A DNA stretch of 38,300 nt from a virus (IMGVR_UViG_3300027985_001043:1-38300); one strand, 5' to 3'; positions 31,816-38,300 are shown, counted from the stretch's first letter. The notes: generated by a model from the letters alone, not told the origin. Numbers and translations: made by a program.

Positions 31816-32363
31816 TAGCTAAACCTCACATAGACCTTATTTGCTTTTTTCCCCGCCTTGGCCCTCTGCTCTTTCTGCACCTCTCCCCGGAAATAGTTGC
31901 GGGCTTTTATCAATTCGTCCCAGGTGTAGCGGGCCAGGCTCATGCCATTAAGAGCATATTGCAGCTGATCCTTAGAGGCCTTGCCACTGATAACCGCCTC
32001 CAGGGCGTCCAGGGTTTTTTCCGCAAAGGTCCGGGAGTCCAGAGAGTCCAGGGAGGCCACGTCCGGGAGGATTTCAATGGAACCGCTGCCCACGGCTATA
32101 CGGTCCCCGGAAAGGGAGACGAGGGCCGTATAGCCGTAGCGCCCAGGGGGATAGGCGGCCGTGGTAGCGGATTCAAGGCTTACAAGGTGGTCGTCACCGT
32201 CCGCCGTGGAGGCAATGGTCAATTTGCCCGCAGCGTTGATAAGGACGTAGGAGAGACTCCACCCGGCAGACGCGGGATAATCCGGGAGGGACGCCCGCCA
32301 GGTTGCAGAGTCCCCGGCCATGAGGGTGGGGGGTATGTTCGTTAGTTCTTCCATGAGTCCCAC
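31815..32363 (-). CDS. Putative head-tail connector (gpW position)
   Basis: 182 residues from GTG 32363 with GGGGG 4 bases ahead; an in-frame ATG at 32354 is the alternative. Residues ~10-100 form an Ig-like beta domain (GDSATWRASLPDYP, YVLINAAGKLTIAS, GRYGYTALVSL). Residues ~115-180 are a helical domain: EKTLDALEAVISGKASKDQL, then MSLARYTWDELIKARNYFRG. The second part resembles small gpW-like connector proteins, and the gene lies just before the portal, as W does in lambda. It probably sits at the head-tail junction. First gene of the virion segment after the backwards cassette, so its promoter should lie in 32364-32581. Confidence 0.6.
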   Translation of the reverse strand: MGLMEELTNIPPTLMAGDSATWRASLPDYPASAGWSLSYVLINAAGKLTIASTADGDDHLVSLESATTAAYPPGRYGYTALVSLSGDRIAVGSGSIEILPDVASLDSLDSRTFAEKTLDALEAVISGKASKDQLQYALNGMSLARYTWDELIKARNYFRGEVQKEQRAKAGKKANKVYVRFS

Positions 32364-32581
32364 TATACCCCCATTTTTTGACCGATTTTAAAAAACGGTA
32401 AAACCCACAGTGAAAGCTGGAAAAAGTATACAAAAAACATATTGACCGGGGGTAAGAAATTAAACTTGTTTTTCGTACACTTTTTTATTGTGTTCTTTTT
32501 TGTTTTTTGTATACTGAAATTGAGCTTTGTCTTGTGCTCTGGCCACGGGGGCCGGGGGGACGGGGCGGACCAGGGGGCGAT
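32364..32581. promoter_or_regulatory. Divergent promoter region with 15-base inverted repeat
   Basis: A/T-rich gap between divergent genes. AGTATACAAAAAACA (32425-32439) and its exact reverse complement (32501-32515) face each other 61 bases apart; a degenerate third copy with CGTACACT lies near 32471-32482. Each arm contains TATACT, a good -10. Rightward, TTGTGT (32488-32493) stands 16 bases before TATACT (32510-32515). For the leftward direction a -35 is not clear. The same DNA may therefore be both promoter and operator. The GTATAC motif also occurs twice in the origin. Controlling protein unknown. Confidence 0.6.
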
Positions 32582-33466
32582 ATGGCACGGACAGAAAGGG
32601 AAGTTATAGAGACAACGAGCAAAATAAGACAGTTTTACGTTTTGGATAACAAGGGCCGAAAGGTGGGGCTGCAAGTAACCCGTAAGACCGTCATTCATAC
32701 CGCCCAGGAGGAGGGGTATCTCCGGGGGTATGCTACCGCCCCCGGGACTTACTATACGGTAAAAATCCAAATGACCAGGGATGGAGAGGCTTTTGGCGCT
32801 ATCCAAGAGGAAAGGTACTTCCATGATATCGTAAAGGCCTCCGATTATGAGCGGGTAACGGTAGAGGCAAGGAGCAAGGACTACATGAAGCGGCACCCCA
32901 TGGCCGAACGCTGGGGGTACACGGAGGAGGCCCCGGTAGTGGAGGAGGCCCCGGTAGTGGAGGAGGCCCCGGTAGTTGACCCCCTGGACAGTCTGCGCCA
33001 GCAGACAAGGGCCTATGCCCCCGCCCTGGAGGCCAGGATAGCAGACCAGACAAAACGCCGTTTCTGGTTCCTCCTGGAGCAATACGGGCCCCAGCTCAAA
33101 GGGCTATACCGCCATCCATACGGCCTGGGCCAGATACTCCGGAACAGTGCACGCAGAGACAAAGAATGTGGGGTTTATTCCCTGGACCCTGACATCCTCC
33201 AAAAGGAGGTGGCCCTGGCGGCTGCCGACACTATAGCCAGGTGGGAGGACAAGATAATCTCTAAACTAGGAAAGGTCGACCGGGCCACGCTCGAAAGGCT
33301 GGACGGTTTCCGCTTCAAGGTCCGGGCGGATAGAGGGCCCGACAGGGTAGAGATACTACAGGAGATAACCCTTAATTTCTCAAAAAACGGAGTCATGTAT
33401 AACCAGTTTCCGGCCAGGATCTATGTAAACGGGAAATTCACCCCGGAGGCGGAGTACAAGGCTTAA
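32582..33466 (+). CDS. Unknown cassette protein with EEAPVV repeats
   Basis: 294 residues from ATG 32582, with AGGGGG 5 bases ahead; reading could start earlier at 32507 but there is no ribosome site. It has an N-terminal basic beta-rich domain (residues ~10-105: RQFYVLDNKGRKVGLQVTRK, with YYTVKIQMT), a linker with three EEAPVV copies (~115-132), and a helical then beta C-terminal domain (~140-294: KRRFWFLLEQYG, KEVALAAADTIARWE, and FRFKVRADRGPDRVEIL). No family recognised. It is the first and longest gene of the plus-strand cassette and the natural effector of it. Not a virion-type sequence. Confidence 0.8.
   Translation: MARTEREVIETTSKIRQFYVLDNKGRKVGLQVTRKTVIHTAQEEGYLRGYATAPGTYYTVKIQMTRDGEAFGAIQEERYFHDIVKASDYERVTVEARSKDYMKRHPMAERWGYTEEAPVVEEAPVVEEAPVVDPLDSLRQQTRAYAPALEARIADQTKRRFWFLLEQYGPQLKGLYRHPYGLGQILRNSARRDKECGVYSLDPDILQKEVALAAADTIARWEDKIISKLGKVDRATLERLDGFRFKVRADRGPDRVEILQEITLNFSKNGVMYNQFPARIYVNGKFTPEAEYKA
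32924..32977 (+). repeat. 18-base triplicate encoding EEAPVV
   Basis: Three copies of an 18-base unit (GAGGAGGCCCCGGTAGTG), the first two identical and the third differing only at its last base. They encode the linker of the first cassette protein. Recent expansion; copy number may vary in relatives. Confidence 0.85.
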
Positions 33467-33474
33467 AGAATGGA

Positions 33475-33510
33475 GGCCCCGGGGTCCCCGGGGCCTTAAA
33501 GTTGTTTTTC
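33475..33510 (+). terminator. Perfect palindrome with T-rich tail
   Basis: GGCCCCGGGG (33475-33484), a central T, and CCCCGGGGCC (33486-33495) form a 21-base perfect palindrome, followed by TTAAAGTTGTTTTT. It lies 8 bases after the first cassette gene and before the second. It is probably an intrinsic terminator that separates the first gene from the five small ones, or a partial one. The T-run is interrupted, so efficiency is uncertain. Confidence 0.6.
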
Positions 33511-33534
33511 CTCACATTTAGAAAGGTGGATGCA

Positions 33535-33726
33535 ATGGTAGACTGGAACGACGAAACGACACGCCCGACCACAGAGATAGAATGTTTTTGTCCAGGGTGT
33601 GGCTACTGCTATTTCCGTATAGATACCGCCAAAGCCTTGGCGAACTACGGGGATTTTATCCAGAGGAAGGAGCAGGCCCTCAAGAACCACTTAAGCGAAT
33701 ACCACGGGGTGGAGGGGACCGCGTGA
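33535..33726 (+). CDS. Small C2H2-like zinc-finger protein
   Basis: 63 residues from ATG 33535, with AAAGGTGG 5 bases before. C-F-C-P-G-C-G-Y-C in the first half and HLSEYH near the end give a C-x2-C plus H-x4-H set that could hold one zinc. The middle is a charged helix (DTAKALANYGDFIQRKEQAL). Such mini-zinc fingers occur in phage early proteins that bind host factors or nucleic acid. Translationally coupled to the next gene (GTGA). Confidence 0.7.
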   Translation: MVDWNDETTRPTTEIECFCPGCGYCYFRIDTAKALANYGDFIQRKEQALKNHLSEYHGVEGTA

Positions 33727-34043
33727 AAGTGACAACCAAGGGTCTATCAAACCCCAGGACCCGGACCATAGACGGGGTGGAATACACAGTAGGAGGGGCC
33801 AGCGGGACCCGGGGCGGCTTTTGGAGATCCCACCGGGATATGGCCCGGCCGTTCGTGGCCTTCATAGACGGAAAGCCCCTCCTCTCCAAAACCGGCCAGC
33901 CCTGCAGGTACTCCACCCCAGGGGCGGCCTTTCTTGCAGCTAAAAAGGAGCACGAAAAATGCCAGAGAGTACAAAGACTCCAAGAGGTAGAAAAGGCGGT
34001 AGAAAGCCTGGTAAAACGTCGCCAATGGTCACCTTGTCCGTAA
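33723..34043 (+). CDS. Hypothetical basic protein (106 aa)
   Basis: GTG 33723 overlaps the previous stop; GGAGGGG lies 5-11 bases ahead. Residues ~1-45 are basic with GASGTRGGFWRSHRD; the middle FIDGKPLLSKTGQPCRYSTPGAA is a strand-turn unit; the end is a basic helix (FLAAKKEHEKCQRVQRLQEV). Possibly nucleic-acid binding. Its last 85 bases also encode the start of the next gene in another frame. No family recognised. Confidence 0.6.
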   Translation: MKVTTKGLSNPRTRTIDGVEYTVGGASGTRGGFWRSHRDMARPFVAFIDGKPLLSKTGQPCRYSTPGAAFLAAKKEHEKCQRVQRLQEVEKAVESLVKRRQWSPCP

Positions 34044-34156
34044 GGGTGCGGAAGGATCAAAAAGGGTGGCTCGATAGGCAAGCGGACGCGGCCGCCCTTA
34101 TCCGGGACGCCGTGGCCGCCATGATGGACAAAGAAAATCAGATTGATATAGGGTGA
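33959..34156 (+). CDS. Small ribbon-helix-helix-like DNA-binding protein
   Basis: 65 residues. AAAGGAG 8 bases ahead of ATG 33959 is one of the best ribosome sites of the cassette, though it lies inside the previous gene. A basic N-terminal arm (PRGRKGGRKPGKTS) leads into VTLSVRVRKDQKGWLDRQAD with AALIRDAVAAMM, which fits one strand and two helices of CopG-like repressors. It is the best candidate for the protein binding the 15-base inverted repeat ahead of the cassette. Confidence 0.65.
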   Translation: MPESTKTPRGRKGGRKPGKTSPMVTLSVRVRKDQKGWLDRQADAAALIRDAVAAMMDKENQIDIG

Positions 34157-34160
34157 AACC

Positions 34161-34640
34161 ATGGAGAAAGGGACCATGAGCACGACAAAACGGGAGGTAT
34201 TGCGGGCCTTTTTGGAAGAAAGGGACGCGGAGCTGGGAAACTATATCGTGGAAAGCCGGGGCGGCCGGGGGGCTATCGTCCGGAGAAAATCGGACGGCGC
34301 CCTATTGGCTATCCATAATGGCAATCTATGGGGGGTAAGGCCCCAGGTATTCGGCCTCATTGGCGCCTACTACTCCAGGGAGTGGCGGACTATTACTCCC
34401 ATGGACCTGCAGGAGGAAGAGAGCGAAACCATAAAGGCCGCCCGGGCCGTCCTCCTCACCTTGAAGGCGGACCCGGATATCTCTTTGCTGTATGGGTATT
34501 GCTGCCCGGTGGTAGACGTTGAAAAGACCCTGGCCTCCATGGCCACGCCGCCGGCTACGGACGAAGAACGGGAGGCCGTCCTGGCTATCTTTGAGGGCCG
34601 CCTGGCGGCTTTAAAACACAGAGTAGGCTTGAACTACTAG
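34161..34640 (+). CDS. Hypothetical cassette protein (159 aa)
   Basis: Starts at ATG 34161 (ATAGGGTG ahead) or at ATG 34176 (GGAGAAAGGG ahead); both have usable sites. A mixed alpha/beta protein: helix with VLRAFLEERDAELGNYIV, strands RGAIVRRKSDGALLAIHNGN, then a C-terminal helical half with DEEREAVLAIFEGRLAAL. One C-C pair near residue 116. No family recognised. It follows the ribbon-helix-helix-like gene by 4 bases. Confidence 0.65.
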   Translation: MEKGTMSTTKREVLRAFLEERDAELGNYIVESRGGRGAIVRRKSDGALLAIHNGNLWGVRPQVFGLIGAYYSREWRTITPMDLQEEESETIKAARAVLLTLKADPDISLLYGYCCPVVDVEKTLASMATPPATDEEREAVLAIFEGRLAALKHRVGLNY

Positions 34641-34650
34641 GGGGTGGGTT

Positions 34651-34839
34651 ATGTGGGGCTTTCACGTCCGCAGCTATGACGATGGAAAAGTAGAAGTGGG
34701 GGGACTTATCAGGGTCCCGGAGAGCTCGAAAGACACGCACACGGACGGGACCCTCTGCCAAATAAGTTTCCACGTATATGAGAACGAAAACGCCGCCCGG
34801 GAGGCCAGGGCGGCTATTATAAGGGCTAGTAAACACTAG
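34651..34839 (+). CDS. Hypothetical cassette protein (62 aa)
   Basis: ATG 34651 behind GGGGGTGGG. Small beta-rich protein (FHVRSYDDGKVEVGGLIRV, ISFHVYENENAAREARAAII) with a helical end. The stop overlaps the stop of the opposite-strand gene at 34836 by three bases. No family recognised. Confidence 0.65.
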   Translation: MWGFHVRSYDDGKVEVGGLIRVPESSKDTHTDGTLCQISFHVYENENAAREARAAIIRASKH

Positions 34840-35087
34840 GCCCCGGTGGTCTTCCGGGCGCCCATGTGCCGGTTCTTTTCGTTGTTGTTGAACTCCATAA
34901 GGTCCGCACATAGCGCCCGCCACTTTCCTTTAGGCCCGTCCTTCCACGCCTGCAGGTCCCCCCGCTCCACCAGGTCCGCTATCTCCCGGGGGTCCCTCTT
35001 TATAATCCGCCCTATAGCCTCCGCACCATAGATAAGGTGGTCCTCCGGCTTTATCATTATCGTATAAGATACCCTCTCACCAGCCAT
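34836..35087 (-). CDS. Excisionase/MerR-like small HTH protein
   Basis: 83 residues from ATG 35087, inside the end of the TerL gene (a TTG at 35093 is also in frame). Residues ~20-66 follow the winged-helix pattern of excisionases: YGAEAIGRIIKRDPREIADL, the ERGDLQAWKDG turn, and WRALCADLMEFN. Such proteins bend DNA or regulate promoters. Placed between TerL and the cassette, and ending tail-to-tail with it. A control role on the virion operon or packaging is possible. An integrase that would make it an excisionase partner is absent. Confidence 0.6.
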   Translation of the reverse strand: MAGERVSYTIMIKPEDHLIYGAEAIGRIIKRDPREIADLVERGDLQAWKDGPKGKWRALCADLMEFNNNEKNRHMGARKTTGA

Positions 35088-37026
35088 TGACAAACCCCGC
35101 TCCCTTCCGTTTTCGGCGCTTTGCTTTCTTGGTCTTTGGTTCTTCCTCTGCCATTTCCGGGGCCACCGGTGCGGCCTCCTCCCCTGCCCGCTCCTGCAGG
35201 CGCTCCGCCTGCTTTATCAGCCTGGCCTTTATCGCCTTAAGGTTCGGGTTTATCCTGAACAAGGCCCCCAGGGCGTAGACCCTACAGTCCAGGGGCTCAT
35301 TTGGGCCAAGCTTTACCCACTCATGGCCCAGGAGGCGGCCTGCCCTCCGCTTCTCCCGCTTCTCCTCATTGGTCATTTTTTCAAAATGGTCCTGATCGTA
35401 GAAGTCAGGGAAATGACAATAACCCGGGCCAGGCTGGGTAATCTTCTGCAGGCGATGGAAAACCATTGTCTTGCCTTCGTCCACGTTCACGGTATGAAGG
35501 ATTGCCTTGTGCTTCTTGTCCCCCTGCCAGGTCCCCTTATTGCACATGGTCCCGGTCAAAACGCCCTTGGTGGCGTAGACGTTCCGGCGCCTCCGGGGGC
35601 CCGTAAACTTATAGACCTCCGTAGCCAAATAGCCGGAGTCGATAAAAGCGCCGGCCACTTTCAAGGTGATCCCGTCCCGCCGGGTAAAGACCCGCTTAAG
35701 CTCCTCCTCCAGCTGGTCCCAGACGTGCGGCTGTTCCGGGTCCCCCGGGAGGACCACGTAGTCCAGGGACCACGTTTCATTCTCCAGCCCATGGCCTACA
35801 AATTCCAGCTCTATACGCGGGTTTTTGCCCCCCTGGACGTCCGCGCCTACCGTGATAACTAGAACATTGTTCGGGATGCCTGTATCAGGGCTGTAGGCCT
35901 CCGTCCGGTCTGCAAATCCCTCCGCGTCTATGCTTTCCCCCCGCTCTTCAAAAGTTTCCCCCAGGCGGGTGTTTACCACGGTCTTTAATTTCTGGTTGTT
36001 CCCCTGCTCCGCCTCCCTGGTTGCCTCTACCCACTTGGCCGCCGTATCGGCCCAGGGGGTAAAGTAGCTGTAAGCCGCCCAGATATGTGCGGCCACTTTC
36101 TTGGGGCGCTCCACCTCCAGGCCGTCCGGGCCGTGGAAAGTATCTGAATCGTCCAGGTAGTAATAGCCGTCCAGGGATTGCCACCGGCCCGCCGCGTCCA
36201 TGGTGGGGAGGGCGCTATAATCGTGGGCCACGGAGCAGTGGGGACACACGTAAACAGTGTTGGCCGGGTCCCCGTCCCATCTTAAATGCTGAAACTCTAG
36301 CCGCTGCAGGACCCCGCACGCCGGGCAGGGGACGAAACGGTAGTAGGTACGGCCTACCGCGTTTACCGCTGCCTCTATCAGGGAGGCGTTTTTTACCCGG
36401 GGGGTGCTCCCGCGCACGGACTTGGGAAAGGGGCTTGTCTGGATGCGGGTATCTCCCAGCTCAAAAGGGCTGCCCTCTCCGTCCACGTCCGCGTCAAAGC
36501 CGTCTGTTTCATCGTAAAAAGCCGCGTCCTTTGTCATGCGCCGGTAATTCCGCCCGGACTTGCCGCCTTTTATGTCTAGGGTAGACCCGTGGAAGGCTTT
36601 TTTCTTATTGGTGTTGTGTTTGCTCTTGGCGCCCACCGCGCACTTAAGGAGCTCCCCCACCGCCGGAACGTCCCGGAGCATGGTATCCACTTCGTCCGTG
36701 CAAAAGTCTTGGGCGTCCCCGTCCGTGGGCTGCCACACGGCGATATTGCGCCGCTTCTGCTCTATCAGGTAGCCCATGGCGATAATGAGGCATTTTGTAT
36801 AACCCACCCGGGCGGACTTGATTAAATCCACCTCCTCTATATCGTCGTCCACCATCCAGTTTATCAGGGCCCTTTGATACGGGAGGGTTACCCACCGCCC
36901 CTCTATTCCGGAGGACTCCGGCGACAGATAGAAATATTTATCCGCCCATTCGTGCCCCATCATAGGCGGGCGGACTTTAAAGACTTCAAGGCTACTTTCG
37001 ATAGCCTCCACAACGTTCTGGAGCAT
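35077..37026 (-). CDS. Terminase large subunit (GpA family)
   Basis: 649 residues. ATPase: SARVGYTK (71-78) is the deviant Walker A of the GpA group; Walker B ends in D172-E173 (YDETDGFD). A C-x2-C ... C-x2-C zinc pair at 234/237 and 261/264 lies between the motor and nuclease halves. The nuclease half has GADVQGG and an IDSGYLA stretch with metal-binding Asp. The C-terminal ~60 residues are charged and basic (KKAKRRKRKG), as in lambda gpA where this end binds the procapsid. Such terminases generally cut at cos sites. No obvious cos sequence was recognised in the window. Confidence 0.95.
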   Translation of the reverse strand: MLQNVVEAIESSLEVFKVRPPMMGHEWADKYFYLSPESSGIEGRWVTLPYQRALINWMVDDDIEEVDLIKSARVGYTKCLIIAMGYLIEQKRRNIAVWQPTDGDAQDFCTDEVDTMLRDVPAVGELLKCAVGAKSKHNTNKKKAFHGSTLDIKGGKSGRNYRRMTKDAAFYDETDGFDADVDGEGSPFELGDTRIQTSPFPKSVRGSTPRVKNASLIEAAVNAVGRTYYRFVPCPACGVLQRLEFQHLRWDGDPANTVYVCPHCSVAHDYSALPTMDAAGRWQSLDGYYYLDDSDTFHGPDGLEVERPKKVAAHIWAAYSYFTPWADTAAKWVEATREAEQGNNQKLKTVVNTRLGETFEERGESIDAEGFADRTEAYSPDTGIPNNVLVITVGADVQGGKNPRIELEFVGHGLENETWSLDYVVLPGDPEQPHVWDQLEEELKRVFTRRDGITLKVAGAFIDSGYLATEVYKFTGPRRRRNVYATKGVLTGTMCNKGTWQGDKKHKAILHTVNVDEGKTMVFHRLQKITQPGPGYCHFPDFYDQDHFEKMTNEEKREKRRAGRLLGHEWVKLGPNEPLDCRVYALGALFRINPNLKAIKARLIKQAERLQERAGEEAAPVAPEMAEEEPKTKKAKRRKRKGAGFVNGW

Positions 37027-37052
37027 AGAGGAGCTGGCCTCCGGGGTCCCAT

Positions 37053-37532
37053 TTATATTAAGGAGGTGTCTATTTTCATGGTCCCCAAGATGTTCCGCAT
37101 CTTGGCCACTGAGTCTTTAAGTAAGCGGATATCCCGGCCGGTAAGCTTGGGGTTTCTCCGCTTTGCCTCCAGGGGGAGGGACTCACAAATAGGCATCATT
37201 TGGGCCGCCGTGGCGCTTATGGCGGCCTGGAGGAGGCCTATAGGGGCCAGGTTCCCCTCCGCCAGGTCGTTCTCCCTCCTGGCCTGCCTCCATTTCTCTT
37301 GTTCCAATTTAGCCCGGTAATCATCGTCTGGGAGCTCCTCCCCCTCTGCCTCCCAGTTCCGGACCGTCCCCTTATTTACGCCACGGAGGTACCGGATATA
37401 GGCCAGGCGGCAAACGTCCAGGTCGTAGCCCCCTGGCCCCTTGTGGTCCGGTATAACTCCGTTGAGTATCAGCTGGCGGACCCGGCTTGTAGAGATATCC
37501 AGGTGGTCCGCTACTTCCTTCTGGCTCGCCAT
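37053..37532 (-). CDS. Terminase small subunit (Nu1-like)
   Basis: 159 residues. N-terminus is a winged helix (KEVADHLDISTSRVRQLILNG with GVIPDHKGPGGYDL), the DNA-recognition unit of Nu1-type terminase small subunits, then a long acidic and amphipathic helix (DDDYRAKLEQEKWRQARREND) that joins to TerL. It lies 26 bases before TerL, as expected. It selects the viral DNA for packaging. Confidence 0.9.
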   Translation of the reverse strand: MASQKEVADHLDISTSRVRQLILNGVIPDHKGPGGYDLDVCRLAYIRYLRGVNKGTVRNWEAEGEELPDDDYRAKLEQEKWRQARRENDLAEGNLAPIGLLQAAISATAAQMMPICESLPLEAKRRNPKLTGRDIRLLKDSVAKMRNILGTMKIDTSLI

Positions 37533-37534
37533 GG

Positions 37535-37879
37535 CTACTCACTTTTCGGCGGGGCGGGCGCCTTCTCAAAGGTTAAGGAGGCCTCCGGGACCTCCTCCCA
37601 CGGGACCCTGGCATCCAACCGGGCTTTCTCCTGCTTAAGGGCCCGCAGGGCCACCAGGGAGGAGTCCAGGGTAGTGAACAGGTCCGGAATAGGGCAGGCC
37701 CGTTGCTTAAACAGCTTGGCGGGGACCCAGGCCGACACGCCCCAGAAGGTAAAACGCGCCTCCAGGCGGAAGCGGTCCCCGTCCGTAAGCACTCGGAAGG
37801 CCTGGGGGGTGGTCCCCCCGTCGTCCACCCGGAGCATACGCCGGACAAAAAGCTCCTTTGAAAGATCAAAAAGCCCCAT
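37535..37879 (-). CDS. Hypothetical protein ahead of TerS (114 aa)
   Basis: ATG 37879 with GGAGGGAACG ahead; an in-frame TTG at 37912 is possible but weaker. Soluble, with FDLSKELFVRRMLRVDDGG, a beta pair (RFRLEARFTFWGVSAWV) and a charged helix (VALRALKQEKARLDARVPW). Stop 2 bases before TerS. No family recognised. Confidence 0.65.
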   Translation of the reverse strand: MGLFDLSKELFVRRMLRVDDGGTTPQAFRVLTDGDRFRLEARFTFWGVSAWVPAKLFKQRACPIPDLFTTLDSSLVALRALKQEKARLDARVPWEEVPEASLTFEKAPAPPKSE

Positions 37880-38210
37880 GGACGTTCCCTCCCTGGGGCG
37901 GAACCCGGCCAAGATCCCGAACCGTTAAAAGCCCGGTCTTTGCGTCCACGTCTACGATTTCAAAACGGGCGCCCGGGCGGGCCAGGTAGCGGAGAATAAA
38001 GTCCTCCGATATAACCAGGCCTTTTATTCGCCAGGTGTTACTCATAACGTCGTAGCCGCTTTCACTTCTCATAAGGTGGTAAAACGTGTCCAGGGGAAAT
38101 AAGACGAACCGCAAGGCCACCGCCCACTTAGGCAAAATACAGTTGGGACTTTGACCACATAAATCGTATACGAACCAGTAGAAAAACAGTGCTCTTTTAC
38201 CGCCTACCAT
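37866..38210 (-). CDS. Hypothetical protein, start of the packaging segment
   Basis: 114 residues, ATG 38210 behind AGGAG. N-terminal segment hydrophobic and aromatic (ALFFYWFVYDLCG, then WAVALRFVLFPLDTFY); the second half is soluble (GLVISEDFILRYLARPGARF, VDVDAKTGLLTVRDLG). Overlaps the next start by 14 bases. No family recognised; may associate with the membrane. Confidence 0.65.
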   Translation of the reverse strand: MVGGKRALFFYWFVYDLCGQSPNCILPKWAVALRFVLFPLDTFYHLMRSESGYDVMSNTWRIKGLVISEDFILRYLARPGARFEIVDVDAKTGLLTVRDLGRVPPQGGNVHGAF

Positions 38211-38229
38211 GCTCTTAGCTCCTTTAGCG

Positions 38230-38300
38230 TTAGCAGGTTTTTAAAACCTTATGAATTGAAATAGGCCGGGGCGCGAAATACCCGCAGGATCTACCGGTCT
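38230..38300 (-). CDS. Small membrane protein, C-terminal part (joins 1-268)
   Basis: The continuation of the gene that starts at 268 after the ends are overlapped. The final 30 bases repeat 1-30. Reads CGYFAPRPISIHKVLKTC and stops with TAA at 38232-38230, 20 bases before the 38210 gene, whose ribosome site AGGAG lies in the gap. Confidence 0.7.
   Translation of the reverse strand, partial: TGRSCGYFAPRPISIHKVLKTC
38271..38300. repeat. Terminal overlap of a circular assembly (copy 2)
   Basis: Identical to 1-30. See that entry; remove one copy before building a circular map. Confidence 0.9.

Noticed and set aside
37880-38229. cos site near TerS
   Set aside because: Lambda-type terminases usually have cos just before TerS, but this stretch is densely coding and no convincing paired nick/binding sites could be read by eye.

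Overview
The window is a complete, circularly assembled tailed-phage (siphovirus-type) genome. Its first 30 bases are repeated exactly as its last 30, so the unique circle is about 38,270 bp, and one small gene (102 codons) runs across the join. No integrase, transposase, tRNA, rRNA or CRISPR array was found. The host cannot be named from sequence alone. The DNA is GC-rich but uses AGG (Arg) and ATA (Ile) freely, and most genes have G-rich Shine-Dalgarno sites with a notable share of GTG and TTG starts. The lambda-like packaging and portal genes and the BR0599-type tail tip suggest a diderm host, while the DUF2800/DUF2815/PolA replication set is also common in Firmicutes phages.

Layout. (1) About 5.3 kb down to 0.3 kb, minus strand: a small Cro/XRE-type regulator, a primase-polymerase/RecA-like helicase, a non-coding iteron-rich candidate origin (about 2.78-3.09 kb), an HNH protein, a DUF1599-like protein, a 3-TM holin-like protein, a gpZ-like minor tail protein and small membrane proteins; transcription continues through the join. 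(2) 5.5-15.1 kb, plus strand: a replication operon (SNF2 helicase, an unknown gene, a Pro/Ala-rich adaptor-like protein, DUF2800 Cas4-like nuclease, DUF2815 ssDNA-binding protein with a long collagen-like repeat tail, family A DNA polymerase), then GH108 lysozyme, a small membrane protein and a candidate DNA-binding regulator. (3) 38.2 kb down to 15.0 kb, minus strand: the packaging and virion operon (TerS, TerL, connector, lambda-type portal, protease-capsid fusion, connectors, tail tube, frameshifted tail chaperone, tape measure, tail tip, and two small membrane proteins). (4) 32.6-34.8 kb, plus strand: a six-gene cassette of small, mostly unknown proteins set backwards into the virion operon between TerL and the portal, with its own divergent promoter region and a terminator-like palindrome.

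How it fits together: the prim-pol/helicase probably opens the iteron origin, and the plus-strand operon supplies the polymerase, ssDNA binding and nuclease. The XRE regulator and the operators at 5.31-5.40 kb probably set the balance between leftward and rightward transcription. The last plus-strand gene is a candidate late activator. The most interesting signals are the iteron/inverted-repeat origin, the repeat-tailed ssDNA-binding protein next to a Pro/Ala-rich partner, an internal ribosome start that could make free capsid protein from the protease-capsid fusion, the tail-chaperone frameshift, and the backwards cassette with an operator-like inverted repeat.
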